Positions 18,352-28,410 of a stretch of DNA of 45,725 bases are shown piece after piece. Position 1 is the first letter of the stretch. Each line of letters starts with the position of its first letter. Made by a program: the position numbers and the translations under genes. Source of the DNA: Pseudomonadota bacterium (GTDB lineage: Bacteria; Pseudomonadota; Gammaproteobacteria; Burkholderiales; Burkholderiaceae_C); contig JAFEER010000291.1 in assembly GCA_018240985.1 (NCBI GenBank), forward strand, positions 1 through 45,725, in the 5' to 3' direction. Under the pieces are notes generated by a model. The model was not told the DNA's origin and ran no database searches. It saw only the letters and a list, made by a program, of their open reading frames with translations.

Positions 18352-18864
18352 ATGACTGCTGTTGCTGCTCCTGCATCCTTCTCGATCAAGGATTTTTTCA
18401 AGAGTTTCCTGCTCTGGGAACTGGCCAAAGGCATGGTGCTGACGGGGCGTTACGCCTTCTCGCGCAAGGTCACGATCCAGTTTCCGGAAGAGAAGACGCC
18501 GCTTTCGCCGCGTTTTCGCGGCCTGCACGCGCTGCGCCGCTACGAAAACGGCGAAGAGCGCTGCATTGCCTGCAAGCTGTGCGAAGCCATTTGCCCGGCC
18601 TTGGCCATCACCATCGAATCCGATGTGCGTGCCGACGGCACCCGCCGCACCACGCGCTATGACATCGACCTGACGAAGTGCATCTTCTGCGGTTTCTGTG
18701 AAGAGAGCTGCCCGGTGGATTCGATCGTCGAGACGCAAATTCTCGAATACCACGGCGAAAAGCGCGGTGACCTGTACTTCACCAAGGACATGCTGCTGGC
18801 CGTGGGCGACCGCTATGAGCCCGAGATTGCCGCTGCCAAGGCTGCGGACGCCAAATACCGTTGA
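18352..18864 (+). CDS. nuoI: NADH-quinone oxidoreductase subunit I
   Basis: 170 aa, the 23-kDa (TYKY) type 8Fe ferredoxin subunit with clusters N6a and N6b. Two complete CxxCxxCxxxCP motifs are present: [12 protein letters not shown] and [12 protein letters not shown]. It passes electrons from NuoG to NuoB. An amphipathic N-terminal region ([18 protein letters not shown]) attaches it to the membrane. Confidence 0.97.
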   Translation: MTAVAAPASFSIKDFFKSFLLWELAKGMVLTGRYAFSRKVTIQFPEEKTPLSPRFRGLHALRRYENGEERCIACKLCEAICPALAITIESDVRADGTRRTTRYDIDLTKCIFCGFCEESCPVDSIVETQILEYHGEKRGDLYFTKDMLLAVGDRYEPEIAAAKAADAKYR

Positions 18865-18907
18865 TCGGGTGGCGCATCACACCTGAACTTTTGAAAAGAC
18901 CCGATCC

Positions 18908-19579
18908 ATGGACGTAAAAACCGGATTTTTCTACCTGTTCTCGGTGGTGCTGCTGTACGCAGCCTTCCGGGTGATCACGGCGCGCAATCCCGTGCATGCC
19001 GTGCTGCATCTGATTCTGGCCTTCTCCCAGGCGGCAGGCTTGTGGCTGCTGCTGAAGGCCGAGTTTCTTGCCATCGCCCTGGTGCTGGTCTACCTGGGCG
19101 CCGTGATGGTGCTGTTCCTGTTTGTGGTGATGATGCTGGATATCCGCATCGACACCTTGCGACGCGGGTTCTGGACGCATTTCCCCCTGGCTGCCCTGAT
19201 TGGTGCCGTGGTGGCCTTCGAGATGGCGGCTGTGCTGATGACCGGCTTTCGCGGTGTTGAAGAGCCCAAGCCGGTCGCAGCACTGCTGAACGCGGCGGGC
19301 CAGGCCATTCCCTATTCGAATACCCAGGCCCTGGGGCGCCTGATGTACACGGAGTATCTGTACCCGGTCGAAATCGCGGCCGTGATCCTGTTGGTGGCGA
19401 TGATTTCCGCCATCGCCCTGACGCTGCGTCAGCGCAAGGACGTCAAGGCCAGCGACGTGCCGGCGCAGCTGCGTGCCCGCCCGAGCGAGCGCCTGGTGGT
19501 GGTGAAGATGCCCGTGACCCAGCAGGCACCGGAACCGGCGGCCGATGCCGACATCAATTCGCAGGAGAAGAAAGCATGA
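18908..19579 (+). CDS. nuoJ: NADH-quinone oxidoreductase subunit J
   Basis: 223 aa, five transmembrane helices. Includes the TM3 region [20 protein letters not shown] (in part: [13 protein letters not shown]) with the pi-bulge associated with coupling. Its C-terminal hydrophilic tail of about 50 residues makes it longer than E. coli NuoJ (184 aa). The stop overlaps the nuoK ATG by four bases. Confidence 0.94.
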   Translation: MDVKTGFFYLFSVVLLYAAFRVITARNPVHAVLHLILAFSQAAGLWLLLKAEFLAIALVLVYLGAVMVLFLFVVMMLDIRIDTLRRGFWTHFPLAALIGAVVAFEMAAVLMTGFRGVEEPKPVAALLNAAGQAIPYSNTQALGRLMYTEYLYPVEIAAVILLVAMISAIALTLRQRKDVKASDVPAQLRARPSERLVVVKMPVTQQAPEPAADADINSQEKKA

Positions 19580-19884
19580 TTTTGAGCCTGGGGCATTACC
19601 TGTCACTGGGGGCGATGCTGTTCGCCCTGGCCGTGGTGGGCATCTTTTTGAATCGCCGCAACCTCATCGTTCTCTTGATGGCGATCGAGTTGATGCTGCT
19701 CGCCGTGAACATCAATTTCGTGGCCTTCTCGTCCTATCTGGGCGACATGCATGGCCAAGTCTTCGTGTTCTTCATTCTCACCGTCGCGGCCGCCGAGGCG
19801 GCGATTGGCTTGGCCATTTTGGTGCTGCTGTTCCGAAATCGAACCAGTATCAATGCGGAAGATCTCAACACCCTCAAGGGGTGA
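19576..19884 (+). CDS. nuoK: NADH-quinone oxidoreductase subunit K
   Basis: 102 aa, three transmembrane helices, MrpC-like. Two buried glutamates lie in [15 protein letters not shown] and [14 protein letters not shown], as expected for the proton path of complex I. Confidence 0.96.
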   Translation: MILSLGHYLSLGAMLFALAVVGIFLNRRNLIVLLMAIELMLLAVNINFVAFSSYLGDMHGQVFVFFILTVAAAEAAIGLAILVLLFRNRTSINAEDLNTLKG

Positions 19885-19916
19885 TGGGTTAACCGGTACT
19901 TGCAAGGTTCTCAAGA

Positions 19917-21950
19917 ATGAGTCAAACCCTTTCTGCTTCGACCCTTCTGGTGGTGCCGCTGGCGCCGTTGGCTGGCTCACTGCTGGTCGGTCTTTTTGGC
20001 ACGGCCTTCGGTGGTAACTGGATTGGACGGCGCGCTTCGCACACGCTGACCATTCTGGGCGTGCTGATCTCCTTCCTGATTTCCGCTTCCACGCTGTACA
20101 GCGTGGCCGTGGACGGGGCCCGCTTCAACCAGACGATCTACACCTGGATGGTGGTGGGCGGCCTGAAGATGGAGATCGGCTTCCTGATCGACAGCCTCAC
20201 TGCCATGATGATGTGCGTGGTGACCTTCGTGTCGCTGATGGTGCACATCTACACCATCGGCTACATGGAAGAGGACGACGGCTACAACCGTTTCTTCTCC
20301 TACATTTCGCTGTTCACCTTCTCCATGTTGATGCTGGTCATGAGCAACAACATGCTGCAGCTGTTCTTTGGCTGGGAAGCGGTGGGCCTGGTGTCCTATC
20401 TGCTGATCGGCTTCTGGTTCAAGAAACCATCGGCGATTTTTGCCAACCTGAAGGCCTTCCTGGTGAACCGCGTGGGAGACTTTGGCTTCATCCTCGGCAT
20501 CGGTCTGCTCGCCGCCTATGCCGGCAGCTTCAACTATGGCGAGGTCTTTGCCAAGAAGCAGGAGCTGGGTGTTGCGCTGCTTCCCGGCACCGACTGGATG
20601 ATGATCACCGTCGCCTGCATTTGCCTGTTCATCGGTGCCATGGGCAAGTCGGCGCAGGTTCCGCTGCACTCCTGGCTGCCCGACTCGATGGAAGGCCCGA
20701 CCCCGATCTCCGCACTGATCCACGCCGCCACCATGGTGACGGCCGGCATCTTCATGGTGGCGCGCATGTCGCCGCTGTTCGAGATGTCGGACACGGCGCT
20801 CAACTTCGTGCTCGTCATAGGCTCCATCACGGCCTTGTTCATGGGCTTTCTGGGCATCATCCAGAACGACATCAAGCGCGTCATCGCTTATTCCACGCTG
20901 TCCCAGCTTGGTTACATGACGGTGGCCCTGGGTGTGTCGGCGTACTCGGTGGCGGTGTTCCACCTGATGACCCACGCCTTCTTCAAGGCGCTGCTGTTCC
21001 TGGGTGCCGGCTCGGTCATCATGGGCGTGCACCACAACCAGGACATCCGCTGGATGGGCGGGCTGCGCAAGTACATGCCCATCACCTGGATCACCTCGTT
21101 GCTGGGCTCCCTGGCGCTCATTGGCACGCCGCTGTTCTCGGGGTTCTACTCCAAGGAAAACATCATCGATGCAGCCCATGCAAGTCTGCTGCCCGCCGCT
21201 GGCTGGGCTCATTTCGCGGTGCTGGCGGGCGTCTTCGTGACCGCCTTCTATTCGTTCCGCATGTATTTCCTGGTGTTCCATGGCAAGGAGCGGTACGACC
21301 AGAATCCGGATGCGCATGAAGACGTGCAGGAAGAGCCCGATCCGCACCACCACCATGGCGATCATTCCAAGCCGCACGAATCGCCCTGGGTGGTGACAGT
21401 GCCGCTGGTGCTGCTGGCTATTCCCTCGGTGGTGATCGGCTTCATGTACATCCAGCCCATGTTGTTCGGCGATTTCTTCAAGGACGTGATCTTTGTGGAT
21501 GCCAGCAAGCATCCGGCGATGGCGCATCTGGCCGAGGCCTTCCACGGCCCCGTGGCCATGGCCGTGCACGCGTTTCAAACGGCACCGTTCTGGTTGGCGC
21601 TCGCCGGTGTCGCGCTGTCCTATTACATGTACATCATCAACCCGGCGTTGCCGGCCGCGATCAAGCGCGCGTTCCAACCCATCTACACCCTGCTTGAAAA
21701 CAAGTACTACGTGGACTGGTTCAACGAAAACATCATTGCAGCTGGTGCACGCTGCCTGGGTACGGTGCTGTGGAAGGGGGCAGACCAGGGCGTGATCGAT
21801 GGCGCCGTGGTCAATGGTTCGTGGAAGCTGGTGGCGCGCGTGTCCGCTGCCGTGCGTCGCTTGCAGACCGGATACCTGTACCACTATGCGCTGCTCATGA
21901 TCCTGGGTGTGTTTGCACTCATGACGTATTTCGTGTGGCTCAACAAGTAG
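19917..21950 (+). CDS. nuoL: NADH-quinone oxidoreductase subunit L
   Basis: 677 aa, the distal antiporter-like proton-pumping subunit with the long lateral helix at its C-terminus. Key segments: FFGWEAVGLVSYLLIGFW (Glu of TM5), GKSAQVPLHSWLPDSMEGPTP (TM7-8 Lys region, shown in part) and HAATMVTAG. Between the core and the lateral helix is a His/Asp-rich loop, PDPHHHHGDHSKPH, near residues 475-490. It is 32 bp after nuoK. Confidence 0.97.
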   Translation: MSQTLSASTLLVVPLAPLAGSLLVGLFGTAFGGNWIGRRASHTLTILGVLISFLISASTLYSVAVDGARFNQTIYTWMVVGGLKMEIGFLIDSLTAMMMCVVTFVSLMVHIYTIGYMEEDDGYNRFFSYISLFTFSMLMLVMSNNMLQLFFGWEAVGLVSYLLIGFWFKKPSAIFANLKAFLVNRVGDFGFILGIGLLAAYAGSFNYGEVFAKKQELGVALLPGTDWMMITVACICLFIGAMGKSAQVPLHSWLPDSMEGPTPISALIHAATMVTAGIFMVARMSPLFEMSDTALNFVLVIGSITALFMGFLGIIQNDIKRVIAYSTLSQLGYMTVALGVSAYSVAVFHLMTHAFFKALLFLGAGSVIMGVHHNQDIRWMGGLRKYMPITWITSLLGSLALIGTPLFSGFYSKENIIDAAHASLLPAAGWAHFAVLAGVFVTAFYSFRMYFLVFHGKERYDQNPDAHEDVQEEPDPHHHHGDHSKPHESPWVVTVPLVLLAIPSVVIGFMYIQPMLFGDFFKDVIFVDASKHPAMAHLAEAFHGPVAMAVHAFQTAPFWLALAGVALSYYMYIINPALPAAIKRAFQPIYTLLENKYYVDWFNENIIAAGARCLGTVLWKGADQGVIDGAVVNGSWKLVARVSAAVRRLQTGYLYHYALLMILGVFALMTYFVWLNK

Positions 21951-21963
21951 GAGCAAATAACAA

Positions 21964-23439
21964 ATGGGATTGTTGAGTCTTGCCATTTGGACGCCCATCG
22001 TTTTTGGCGTCCTGCTGCTGGCGATCGGCAGTGACAAGCAGCCGGGTGTCGCGCGTTGGCTGGCGCTGATCGGCTCCCTGCTCGGTCTTGCGGTCACGGT
22101 TCCGCTCATCAGCGGTTTCGACACCGGCACCGCCGTCATGCAGTTCGTCGAGAAGTCGCTCTGGATAGCGCGCTTCAACATGCACTACCACCTCGGCGTG
22201 GACGGTATCTCGATGTGGTTCGTGCCGCTCACGGCCTTCATCACGGTCATCGTGATCATCGCCTCGTGGGAATCGATCACCGAGCGCGTGTACCAGTACA
22301 TGGCGGCGTTCCTGATCCTGTCGGGCCTGATGGCCGGTGTGTTCAGTGCACTCGACGGCATGCTGTTCTACGTGTTCTTCGAGGCCACCCTGATTCCGAT
22401 GTACCTCATCATCGGCATGTGGGGCGGGCCGAACAAGATCTACGCGGCCTTCAAGTTCTTTCTCTATACCCTGCTTGGCTCGCTGCTGACGCTGGTTGCC
22501 TTCATCTACCTGTACGTGCAGGCCGGTGGCAGCTTCGACATTGCCACCTGGCAAAAGCTGCCGCTCGGTGCGACGGCGCAGACGCTGCTGTTCTTCGCGC
22601 TGTTCGCCGCCTTTGCGGTCAAGGTGCCGATGTGGCCGGTGCACACCTGGTTGCCGGATGTGCACGTCGAGGCCCCCACCGGTGGCTCTGTCGTGCTGGC
22701 AGCCATCATGCTGAAGCTCGGCGCCTATGGCTTTGTGCGCTTCTCCCTGCCCATTGCCCCGGACGCAGCCCATGAATGGGCCTGGCTGATGATTACGTTC
22801 TCGCTGATCGCCGTGATCTACGTTGGCTTTGTGGCCATCGTACAGAAGGACATGAAGAAGCTGGTCGCCTATTCGTCCGTGGCGCACATGGGTTTCGTCA
22901 CGCTGGGTTTCTTCATCTTCAACGATCTGGGCGTTTCGGGGGGCCTGGCGCAGATGATCGCGCACGGTTTCGTATCGGGTGCCATGTTCCTCTGCATTGG
23001 CGTGCTGTATGACCGCGTGCACTCACGCCAGATCGCCGACTACGGCGGAGTGGTGAACACCATGCCCAAGTTTGCCGCGTTCGCGCTGCTGTTCTTCATG
23101 GCCAACTGCGGCCTGCCGGCAACGGCCGGGTTCATTGGCGAGTGGATGGTGATCATCGCCTCGGTGCGCTTCAATTTCTGGATCGGCCTCGGCGCAGCCA
23201 TGGCCCTGATTCTGGGCGCCAGCTATTCGTTGTGGATGTACAAACGCGTCTACCTTGGCGATGTCACGAATGACAACGTGCGCAACATGAAGGACATCAA
23301 CGCGCGTGAGTTCCTGATCCTGGCGGTGCTGGCGATCGCGGTGCTCTACATGGGCATCTATCCCAAGCCCTTTACCGATGTAATGGACGTGTCCGTGGCT
23401 GAGCTGCTCAAGCATGTGGCGCAGTCCAAGCTGCACTGA
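21964..23439 (+). CDS. nuoM: NADH-quinone oxidoreductase subunit M
   Basis: 491 aa, antiporter-like proton-pumping subunit with about 14 helices. Key residues are in FFEATLIPMYLIIGMWGG (TM5 Glu), FAVKVPMWPVHTWLPDVHVE (TM7 Lys) and EAPTGGSVVLAAIMLKLG. It is 13 bp after nuoL. Confidence 0.97.
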   Translation: MGLLSLAIWTPIVFGVLLLAIGSDKQPGVARWLALIGSLLGLAVTVPLISGFDTGTAVMQFVEKSLWIARFNMHYHLGVDGISMWFVPLTAFITVIVIIASWESITERVYQYMAAFLILSGLMAGVFSALDGMLFYVFFEATLIPMYLIIGMWGGPNKIYAAFKFFLYTLLGSLLTLVAFIYLYVQAGGSFDIATWQKLPLGATAQTLLFFALFAAFAVKVPMWPVHTWLPDVHVEAPTGGSVVLAAIMLKLGAYGFVRFSLPIAPDAAHEWAWLMITFSLIAVIYVGFVAIVQKDMKKLVAYSSVAHMGFVTLGFFIFNDLGVSGGLAQMIAHGFVSGAMFLCIGVLYDRVHSRQIADYGGVVNTMPKFAAFALLFFMANCGLPATAGFIGEWMVIIASVRFNFWIGLGAAMALILGASYSLWMYKRVYLGDVTNDNVRNMKDINAREFLILAVLAIAVLYMGIYPKPFTDVMDVSVAELLKHVAQSKLH

Positions 23440-23466
23440 CCAGACTAGCGAAGCGAGAGATTTACG

Positions 23467-24960
23467 ATGATTGACAACATCAGCTGGCTGGCGATCTACC
23501 CCGAGATCCTGTTGCTGGTCATGGCCTGCGTGATCACCCTGGTCGACCTGGGCGTGACCAGCGCAAGGCGCACCGGCACCTACGTTCTGACCCTGCTCAC
23601 CCTGGCCGTGGTTGCGGCCCTGCAGGCCATGTATGCCAGCAGCGGAAATACCTTCTACGGCTGGAGCAATATGGTGGTGAGCGACGCCATGGGCAACTGG
23701 CTCAAGTGTTTCGCCACGATTTCGCTCATGATCACCCTGGTTTATGGCCGCCCCTATGCTGGCGACCGCGACATGCTGCGCGGCGGTGAGCTGTTCAGCC
23801 TGACCATGCTGGCCCTGCTGGGCGTTTGCGTGCTGATTTCCGCCAACAACTTCATCCTGATCTACCTGGGCCTGGAACTGCTGACCCTGTCGAGCTATGC
23901 GCTGGTCGCGCTGCGCCGAGACGACAAGACGGCCACCGAGGCAGCGATGAAGTATTTCGTGCTTGGCGCCATGGCCAGCGGCTTTCTGCTCTACGGGCTT
24001 TCCATGGTCTACGGTGCCACTGGCTCACTCGATATCGGCCAGGTGTTCAAGGCCATCAACGCCGGCCAGATTCGCCACCAGGTACTGGTGTTCGGCGTGG
24101 TCTTCATCGTTGCCGGGCTGGCTTTCAAGTTCGGTGCCGTACCCTTCCACATGTGGATTCCGGACGTGTACCAGGGTGCGCCCACGGTGGTCACGCTGAT
24201 CCTGGGCAGCGCGCCAAAATTCGCCGCGTTCGGCATGGCCATTCGTCTGCTCGTCGATGGCCTGCTGCCCCTGGCCATAGACTGGCAGCAGATGCTGGCG
24301 GTGTTGGCGTTTGCCTCGCTGCTCGTGGGCAACGTCGCAGGTGTGCTGCAGACGAATCTCAAGCGCATGCTGGCGTATTCGACCATTTCGCACATGGGCT
24401 TCCTGTTCCTCGGTCTGCTGTCGGGCGTAGTCAATGGCACGGTGGACGCCAATGCGGCCGAGGCCGCCTATGGCTCCGCAATGTTCTATATCGTCACCTA
24501 TGTGCTGACCGTGCTGCCTGCTTTCGGCTTGATTGCCATGTTGGCGCGCGAGGGCTTCGAGAGCGAGGAGATTGCTGACTTCGCGGGGTTGAATCAGCGC
24601 AATCCGCTCTACGCCGGTGTGATGGCCGTATGCATGTTCTCGCTGGCGGGCATTCCGCCACTGGTTGGCTTTTACGCCAAGTTGTCGGTGCTGCAGGCCT
24701 TGATTGCTTCAGGCCATAGCCTGCATGTGGCGTTGGCGGTGTTTGCGGTGATGATGTCGTTGATCGGCGCGTTCTATTACATCCGCGTCGTCAAGGTGAT
24801 GTATTTTGATGCGCCCATCACCGCCGGCGTGGTATCTGCTCCGCTTGACGCACGCGTCGTGCTGTCCCTCAATGGTGCGTTGGTGGTGATTTTGGGCGTC
24901 CTGCCAGGCGGTTTGATGGCACTGTGTGCGGATGCCATTGTGCGTGCGCTGGCGACCTGA
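23467..24960 (+). CDS. nuoN: NADH-quinone oxidoreductase subunit N
   Basis: 497 aa, third antiporter-like subunit and last nuo gene. Conserved [19 protein letters not shown] (TM5 Glu), [20 protein letters not shown] (TM7 Lys region) and [10 protein letters not shown]. 27 bp after nuoM, and 19 bp before the DUF2818 gene. Confidence 0.97.
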   Translation: MIDNISWLAIYPEILLLVMACVITLVDLGVTSARRTGTYVLTLLTLAVVAALQAMYASSGNTFYGWSNMVVSDAMGNWLKCFATISLMITLVYGRPYAGDRDMLRGGELFSLTMLALLGVCVLISANNFILIYLGLELLTLSSYALVALRRDDKTATEAAMKYFVLGAMASGFLLYGLSMVYGATGSLDIGQVFKAINAGQIRHQVLVFGVVFIVAGLAFKFGAVPFHMWIPDVYQGAPTVVTLILGSAPKFAAFGMAIRLLVDGLLPLAIDWQQMLAVLAFASLLVGNVAGVLQTNLKRMLAYSTISHMGFLFLGLLSGVVNGTVDANAAEAAYGSAMFYIVTYVLTVLPAFGLIAMLAREGFESEEIADFAGLNQRNPLYAGVMAVCMFSLAGIPPLVGFYAKLSVLQALIASGHSLHVALAVFAVMMSLIGAFYYIRVVKVMYFDAPITAGVVSAPLDARVVLSLNGALVVILGVLPGGLMALCADAIVRALAT

Positions 24961-24979
24961 TGGATCTGTCGTTCGCTCT

Positions 24980-25297
24980 ATGACGCAGACTGCAGCCATC
25001 TGGCTGGTGATTTTGGCGGCCCTTCTGGCCGCCAATTTACCTTTCGTCAATGACCGTTGGTTGGTCGTTGGGACACTCGCGCCTCGGGGTAAGCCATTTT
25101 TTGCACGTGCACTGGAGTTGTTGCTGTTTTACTTCTTGGTGGGCGGGCTTGCTCTGCTGATCGAAAAGCGGGTCGGCCAGATAGCCCCTCAAGGGTGGGA
25201 GTTCTATGCAGTGACTGCTGCCCTGTTCATGACTCTGGCCTTTCCTGGATTCGTCTACCGCTATCTGATGCGTAGGGGTGGACGGAATACACACTGA
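24980..25297 (+). CDS. DUF2818 small membrane protein linked to the nuo operon
   Basis: 105 aa with three predicted membrane segments: residues 5-22 (AAIWLVILAALLAANLPF), about 45-61 (LELLLFYFLVGGLALLI) and about 77-95. DUF2818 proteins are typically encoded right after nuoN in Burkholderiales, which suggests a role with complex I (assembly or an accessory subunit), but none is proven as far as I know. ATG 24980 matches the family start MTQTAAIWL; a longer in-frame reading from 24926 would overlap nuoN. Confidence 0.85.
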   Translation: MTQTAAIWLVILAALLAANLPFVNDRWLVVGTLAPRGKPFFARALELLLFYFLVGGLALLIEKRVGQIAPQGWEFYAVTAALFMTLAFPGFVYRYLMRRGGRNTH

Positions 25298-25308
25298 GCG
25301 AGGGCGTT

Positions 25309-25776
25309 GTGAAAGTCTTGGATCTCTTTTGCGCACATGACCACAGCTTCGAAGGGTGGTTTGGTAGCGAGGAAGACTTTCAGAGTCAGCTCGCGCGCGG
25401 TCTGGTGCAGTGCCCAATGTGTGGCAATGCGGACATACGCAAGGGCGTGAGCGCTCCACGCTTGAACTTGCGGACTTCCACCACGCCACGGGAAACGGTG
25501 GCACCGTGCGATAGGCCACCGCCATTCGCCAGCAATGTCACAACGTCGCAGGCGCTGCAAACGGCATGGTTGCAGATGGCTCGGCAGATCGTGGCGCACA
25601 CGGAGGATGTCGGGCAGCGCTTCGCATCGGAGGCGCGGCGCATGCATTACGGCGAGATTGAGGAACGTGCCATCCGTGGCCAAGCCTCGCCCGAGCAGAC
25701 GGCCGAGTTGCTGGAGGAGGGCATTGCCGTCCTCCCTCTGCCACTTCCCGAAGCGGCCAAGGAGCCACTGCAGTAA
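25309..25776 (+). CDS. DUF1178 family protein
   Basis: 155 aa from GTG 25309. Starts KVLDLFCAHDHSFEGWFGS and continues with an LVQCPMCGNADIRKG stretch; together the N-terminal Cys-x2-His and CPMC look like a small zinc-ribbon. The middle is low-complexity; the C-terminal half contains ARRMHYGEIEERAIRGQAS, the conserved part of DUF1178. Function unknown. 11 bp after the DUF2818 gene, probably the last gene of the nuo transcript. It converges with the next gene with a 5-bp gap and no evident terminator. Confidence 0.82.
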   Translation: MKVLDLFCAHDHSFEGWFGSEEDFQSQLARGLVQCPMCGNADIRKGVSAPRLNLRTSTTPRETVAPCDRPPPFASNVTTSQALQTAWLQMARQIVAHTEDVGQRFASEARRMHYGEIEERAIRGQASPEQTAELLEEGIAVLPLPLPEAAKEPLQ

Positions 25777-25781
25777 GCGCA

Positions 25782-26150
25782 TTAGCGCAGATTGAAATGG
25801 GTCGCAAAGGCCATGGAAAACGCCTGACCACCACCCAATGACAACGTCAGTGTTACGCGCTCACCAGGCGATGCCACAGGCGCTGGTGTCAAGCGCTGTG
25901 TTTCGGTGTCGTAGCACAGGGGCAGCAGGGGTTGACTGTCGCGCTCGTACTGCAGGTCGTAGTTCCACAGTCCACCCGACTCGACGGGCCCGCGCAGCGC
26001 GCCAAACTGCAAATGCGCCCAGGCCAGCACGGTGATGACCTCGCGCTCCAACTCTTCCAGGCGGAGACTTGGCACGCTGGCAACGGCGTCCCAGGTGGCC
26101 GTGCCTTCTTCATCATCGCTGTAGTCAAAATCCAGAAAATGCAATCGCAT
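25782..26150 (-). CDS. conserved-looking hypothetical acidic protein
   Basis: 122 aa, acidic, no signal peptide or membrane segment. Begins MRLHFLDFDYSDDEEGTATW, with many Glu and Asp and a predicted alternating beta-strand C-terminus (RVTLTLSLGGGQAFSMAF). I do not recognise the family. Codon pattern (GC-rich third positions) supports coding. No Shine-Dalgarno sequence is evident before ATG 26150. It is divergent from the polysaccharide polymerase gene, across 148 bp in which I see no convincing promoter. Confidence 0.6.
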   Translation of the reverse strand: MRLHFLDFDYSDDEEGTATWDAVASVPSLRLEELEREVITVLAWAHLQFGALRGPVESGGLWNYDLQYERDSQPLLPLCYDTETQRLTPAPVASPGERVTLTLSLGGGQAFSMAFATHFNLR

Positions 26151-26298
26151 ATCGTGCGGGAGGCGAAAAAAGGAACCGAGTTCTGGTGGATGGTTGACGG
26201 ATAGCTTGGCGATCCCGGGTGACGCTCCAATCGTAGTCGAGGTGGGCTGCCGGCGGCTTGTGTCCTGCAGTCATACTGCGCTCTTGGAGGAATAGAGC

Positions 26299-28251
26299 TT
26301 GATCTTGCCCATGCGAGGTGATCAAAAGATAGCGGTCGGGGTTTGTGCAGCCGGGTTCGGAGCCATGTGTGCCGCTGCCAGTCTGTTGGGCGGCGCGCAG
26401 CACCCGATCGCGCCGACCCTGGCCTTATCATCGTTGTCGGCCGTGCTCGTCTGGGCCATTTGGCGCCCGGCAGACTTGTGGTTGATGCTGCCGGCGCTGC
26501 TGCCGGTGGCCAGCTTCACGCCCTGGACGGGCTGGTGGCTGGTGGACGAATCCGACCTGCTGGTGCTTGGCGTCATGGGAGGAGCGTACCTGCGATGGGG
26601 CTATGACGTCTGGGTTCGGGATGCCACACCATTTGGCAGAACGCCCGCCGGCATTCGCTGGGCTTATTGGGTGCTGCCGCCTTTGCTGCTGCTTGGCGTA
26701 TGGCGAGGGCTGGACGACGCTCGGGGTTTGGCGGCGTGGCCTGGACTACTGGCGGATCTGTGGGCTCAGGGGCCGTATGGCGACTATGACCTGCCGGGCA
26801 ATACGCTGCGCGTAGCCAAGAGCATGGCGTGGGGCTTGTTGCTCATGCCCATCTTGTACCGCTCATGCGAAAACGCCCCGTTGCGCTTGGCTCGTGGCAT
26901 GCTGACGGGGCTCTTGTGCGTGGGCGTTGCAGTGCTATGGGAGCGGGCGCTGTACGTCGGATGGTTTGATTTCAGCACCAACTACCGCACCGTGGCGTGG
27001 TTCTGGGAGATGCATGTCGGCGGCGGTGCCATCGATGCGTACCTGGCTATGGCCATGCCGTTTGCATGGTGGGCGGTCTGGTCGGCGCCTCATGGCTGGC
27101 GCTGGCATGCCGCTGCAGCACTGGTGCTGCTTGCGACCTATGCGGTACTTACCACCTATTCGCGCGGCCTTTATTTGACGGTGATCATCACTGCGGTTGG
27201 CATGGCCGCATGGGCGCACCACTACCAATTCAAGGCTCCAGACGCAACGCTATGGCACCGCCGGGCCATGGCGTGGCTGTTGGCTCTATTGGTGATCGAA
27301 ACATTGGGTGTGTGGGTGGGCGGGGCCTTCATGTCGGATCGGCTGAGTCGCTCCAATGTTGACATGCACCAACGCTTGGCCCATTGGAAGCGTGGACTGA
27401 GCCTGTTGCACACACCCGGCCAATGGGTGATGGGCGTGGGCGTGGGGCGCTTGCCTGAGCACTACAGCACGCAGATCGATGAAGGGGCCTCACCTGGCCA
27501 GATACGCTGGATGCGCGATACCGAGGGGCGGTACGAGATTCAGTTGTCTGGCCCGAGTCGTGCCAATGCCAAAGGGGAGCTGGGGCTGACTCAGGAGGTG
27601 GCTCTGGAGCCAGCCGGCCACTACAAGGTACGCCTGCGAGCGCATGTCGATCATTCCATCTGGCTCAAGGTTCAGTTGTGCGAGCAATACCTGCTGTACA
27701 CGGGGCAATGCCAGTTGCGCACGCGCCAGATAGCCGATGCCAACAAGACGGCCGACGGCTGGTTTGTACTGCCTTTGCTCGGTCTTGCCTTTGAACGGAC
27801 TGATTTTGGGGCGGCTTGGCGGCAGGGCATATTTTCTGTCAAAGTGTTGCAAGCCAACGCCAATGTGGAAATCACTGCCATTGAGCTCATCGACCCGAAA
27901 GGGCGGCAGGTGCTGAAAAACGCCGATCTGGAGTGGGGGCCACGCTACTGGGGCAGCATTGCATACGGGAATTTCCTGCCCTGGCACATGGACAATCTGT
28001 TGCTGGAAGTGCTCATTGAGCGTGGGCTGCTGGGCGTGCTGGCATTGGCACTGGTCGTGCTGCGGGCGCTACTGCAAGTGCTTGGAACAGCGCAGCGTGG
28101 TGAGCCGCTTGCCTTACTGGTGGGGGCGTCCATTCTTGCTGCGATGATGGAGGGAATGCTTGTAAGCTTCGTTGAAATCCCGCGCGTATCTATTGTGCTA
28201 TGGTTGTTGCTTATCGTATCATTTTGTGTCAAGGTAGAGCCGCAAGCGTGA
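26299..28251 (+). CDS. O-antigen ligase/Wzy-like polysaccharide polymerase with inserted periplasmic domain
   Basis: 650-aa inner-membrane protein with about 11-12 hydrophobic helices. The final part carries WHMDNLLLEVLIERGLLGVL (His562), like the H-N-x3-E-x5-G signature after the large loop of WaaL/Wzy proteins, which polymerise or transfer lipid-linked glycans in the periplasm. The loop between the late helices (about residues 380-560) is far larger than usual and looks like a beta-sandwich (YEIQLSGPSRANAKGELGL, HYKVRLRAHVDHSIWLKV, NVEITAIELIDPKG), perhaps carbohydrate-binding. TTG start at 26299 is supported by GGAGG at 26286-26290, eight bases upstream; ATG 26311 is too far. Probably an exopolysaccharide polymerase paired with the next gene. 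Confidence 0.75.
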   Translation: MILPMRGDQKIAVGVCAAGFGAMCAAASLLGGAQHPIAPTLALSSLSAVLVWAIWRPADLWLMLPALLPVASFTPWTGWWLVDESDLLVLGVMGGAYLRWGYDVWVRDATPFGRTPAGIRWAYWVLPPLLLLGVWRGLDDARGLAAWPGLLADLWAQGPYGDYDLPGNTLRVAKSMAWGLLLMPILYRSCENAPLRLARGMLTGLLCVGVAVLWERALYVGWFDFSTNYRTVAWFWEMHVGGGAIDAYLAMAMPFAWWAVWSAPHGWRWHAAAALVLLATYAVLTTYSRGLYLTVIITAVGMAAWAHHYQFKAPDATLWHRRAMAWLLALLVIETLGVWVGGAFMSDRLSRSNVDMHQRLAHWKRGLSLLHTPGQWVMGVGVGRLPEHYSTQIDEGASPGQIRWMRDTEGRYEIQLSGPSRANAKGELGLTQEVALEPAGHYKVRLRAHVDHSIWLKVQLCEQYLLYTGQCQLRTRQIADANKTADGWFVLPLLGLAFERTDFGAAWRQGIFSVKVLQANANVEITAIELIDPKGRQVLKNADLEWGPRYWGSIAYGNFLPWHMDNLLLEVLIERGLLGVLALALVVLRALLQVLGTAQRGEPLALLVGASILAAMMEGMLVSFVEIPRVSIVLWLLLIVSFCVKVEPQA

Positions 28252-28410
28252 TTGCTGCAACTTCTGGATGTGATTCCGTATAGTGAATTGTCACCGTTTT
28301 TTAACCCGATGCGCATACCTTATTTATTGACTTGAACGGTATGGGGATTGAAGTCAAAGTATGCGTCTGCAATTGTTGCCCTGGATGGGCTCGTCTTCTG
28401 GGAAATGGGC

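Noticed and set aside
19977-22181. A 734-codon open frame antisense to nuoL
   Set aside because: A shadow of a strongly conserved membrane protein gene, with His/Gln/Arg-rich composition and no domain.
26151-26298. Divergent promoter pair before the polymerase gene
   Set aside because: TTGACG near 26194 has no -10 at proper distance, and other hexamers are weak; I could not support a specific site.
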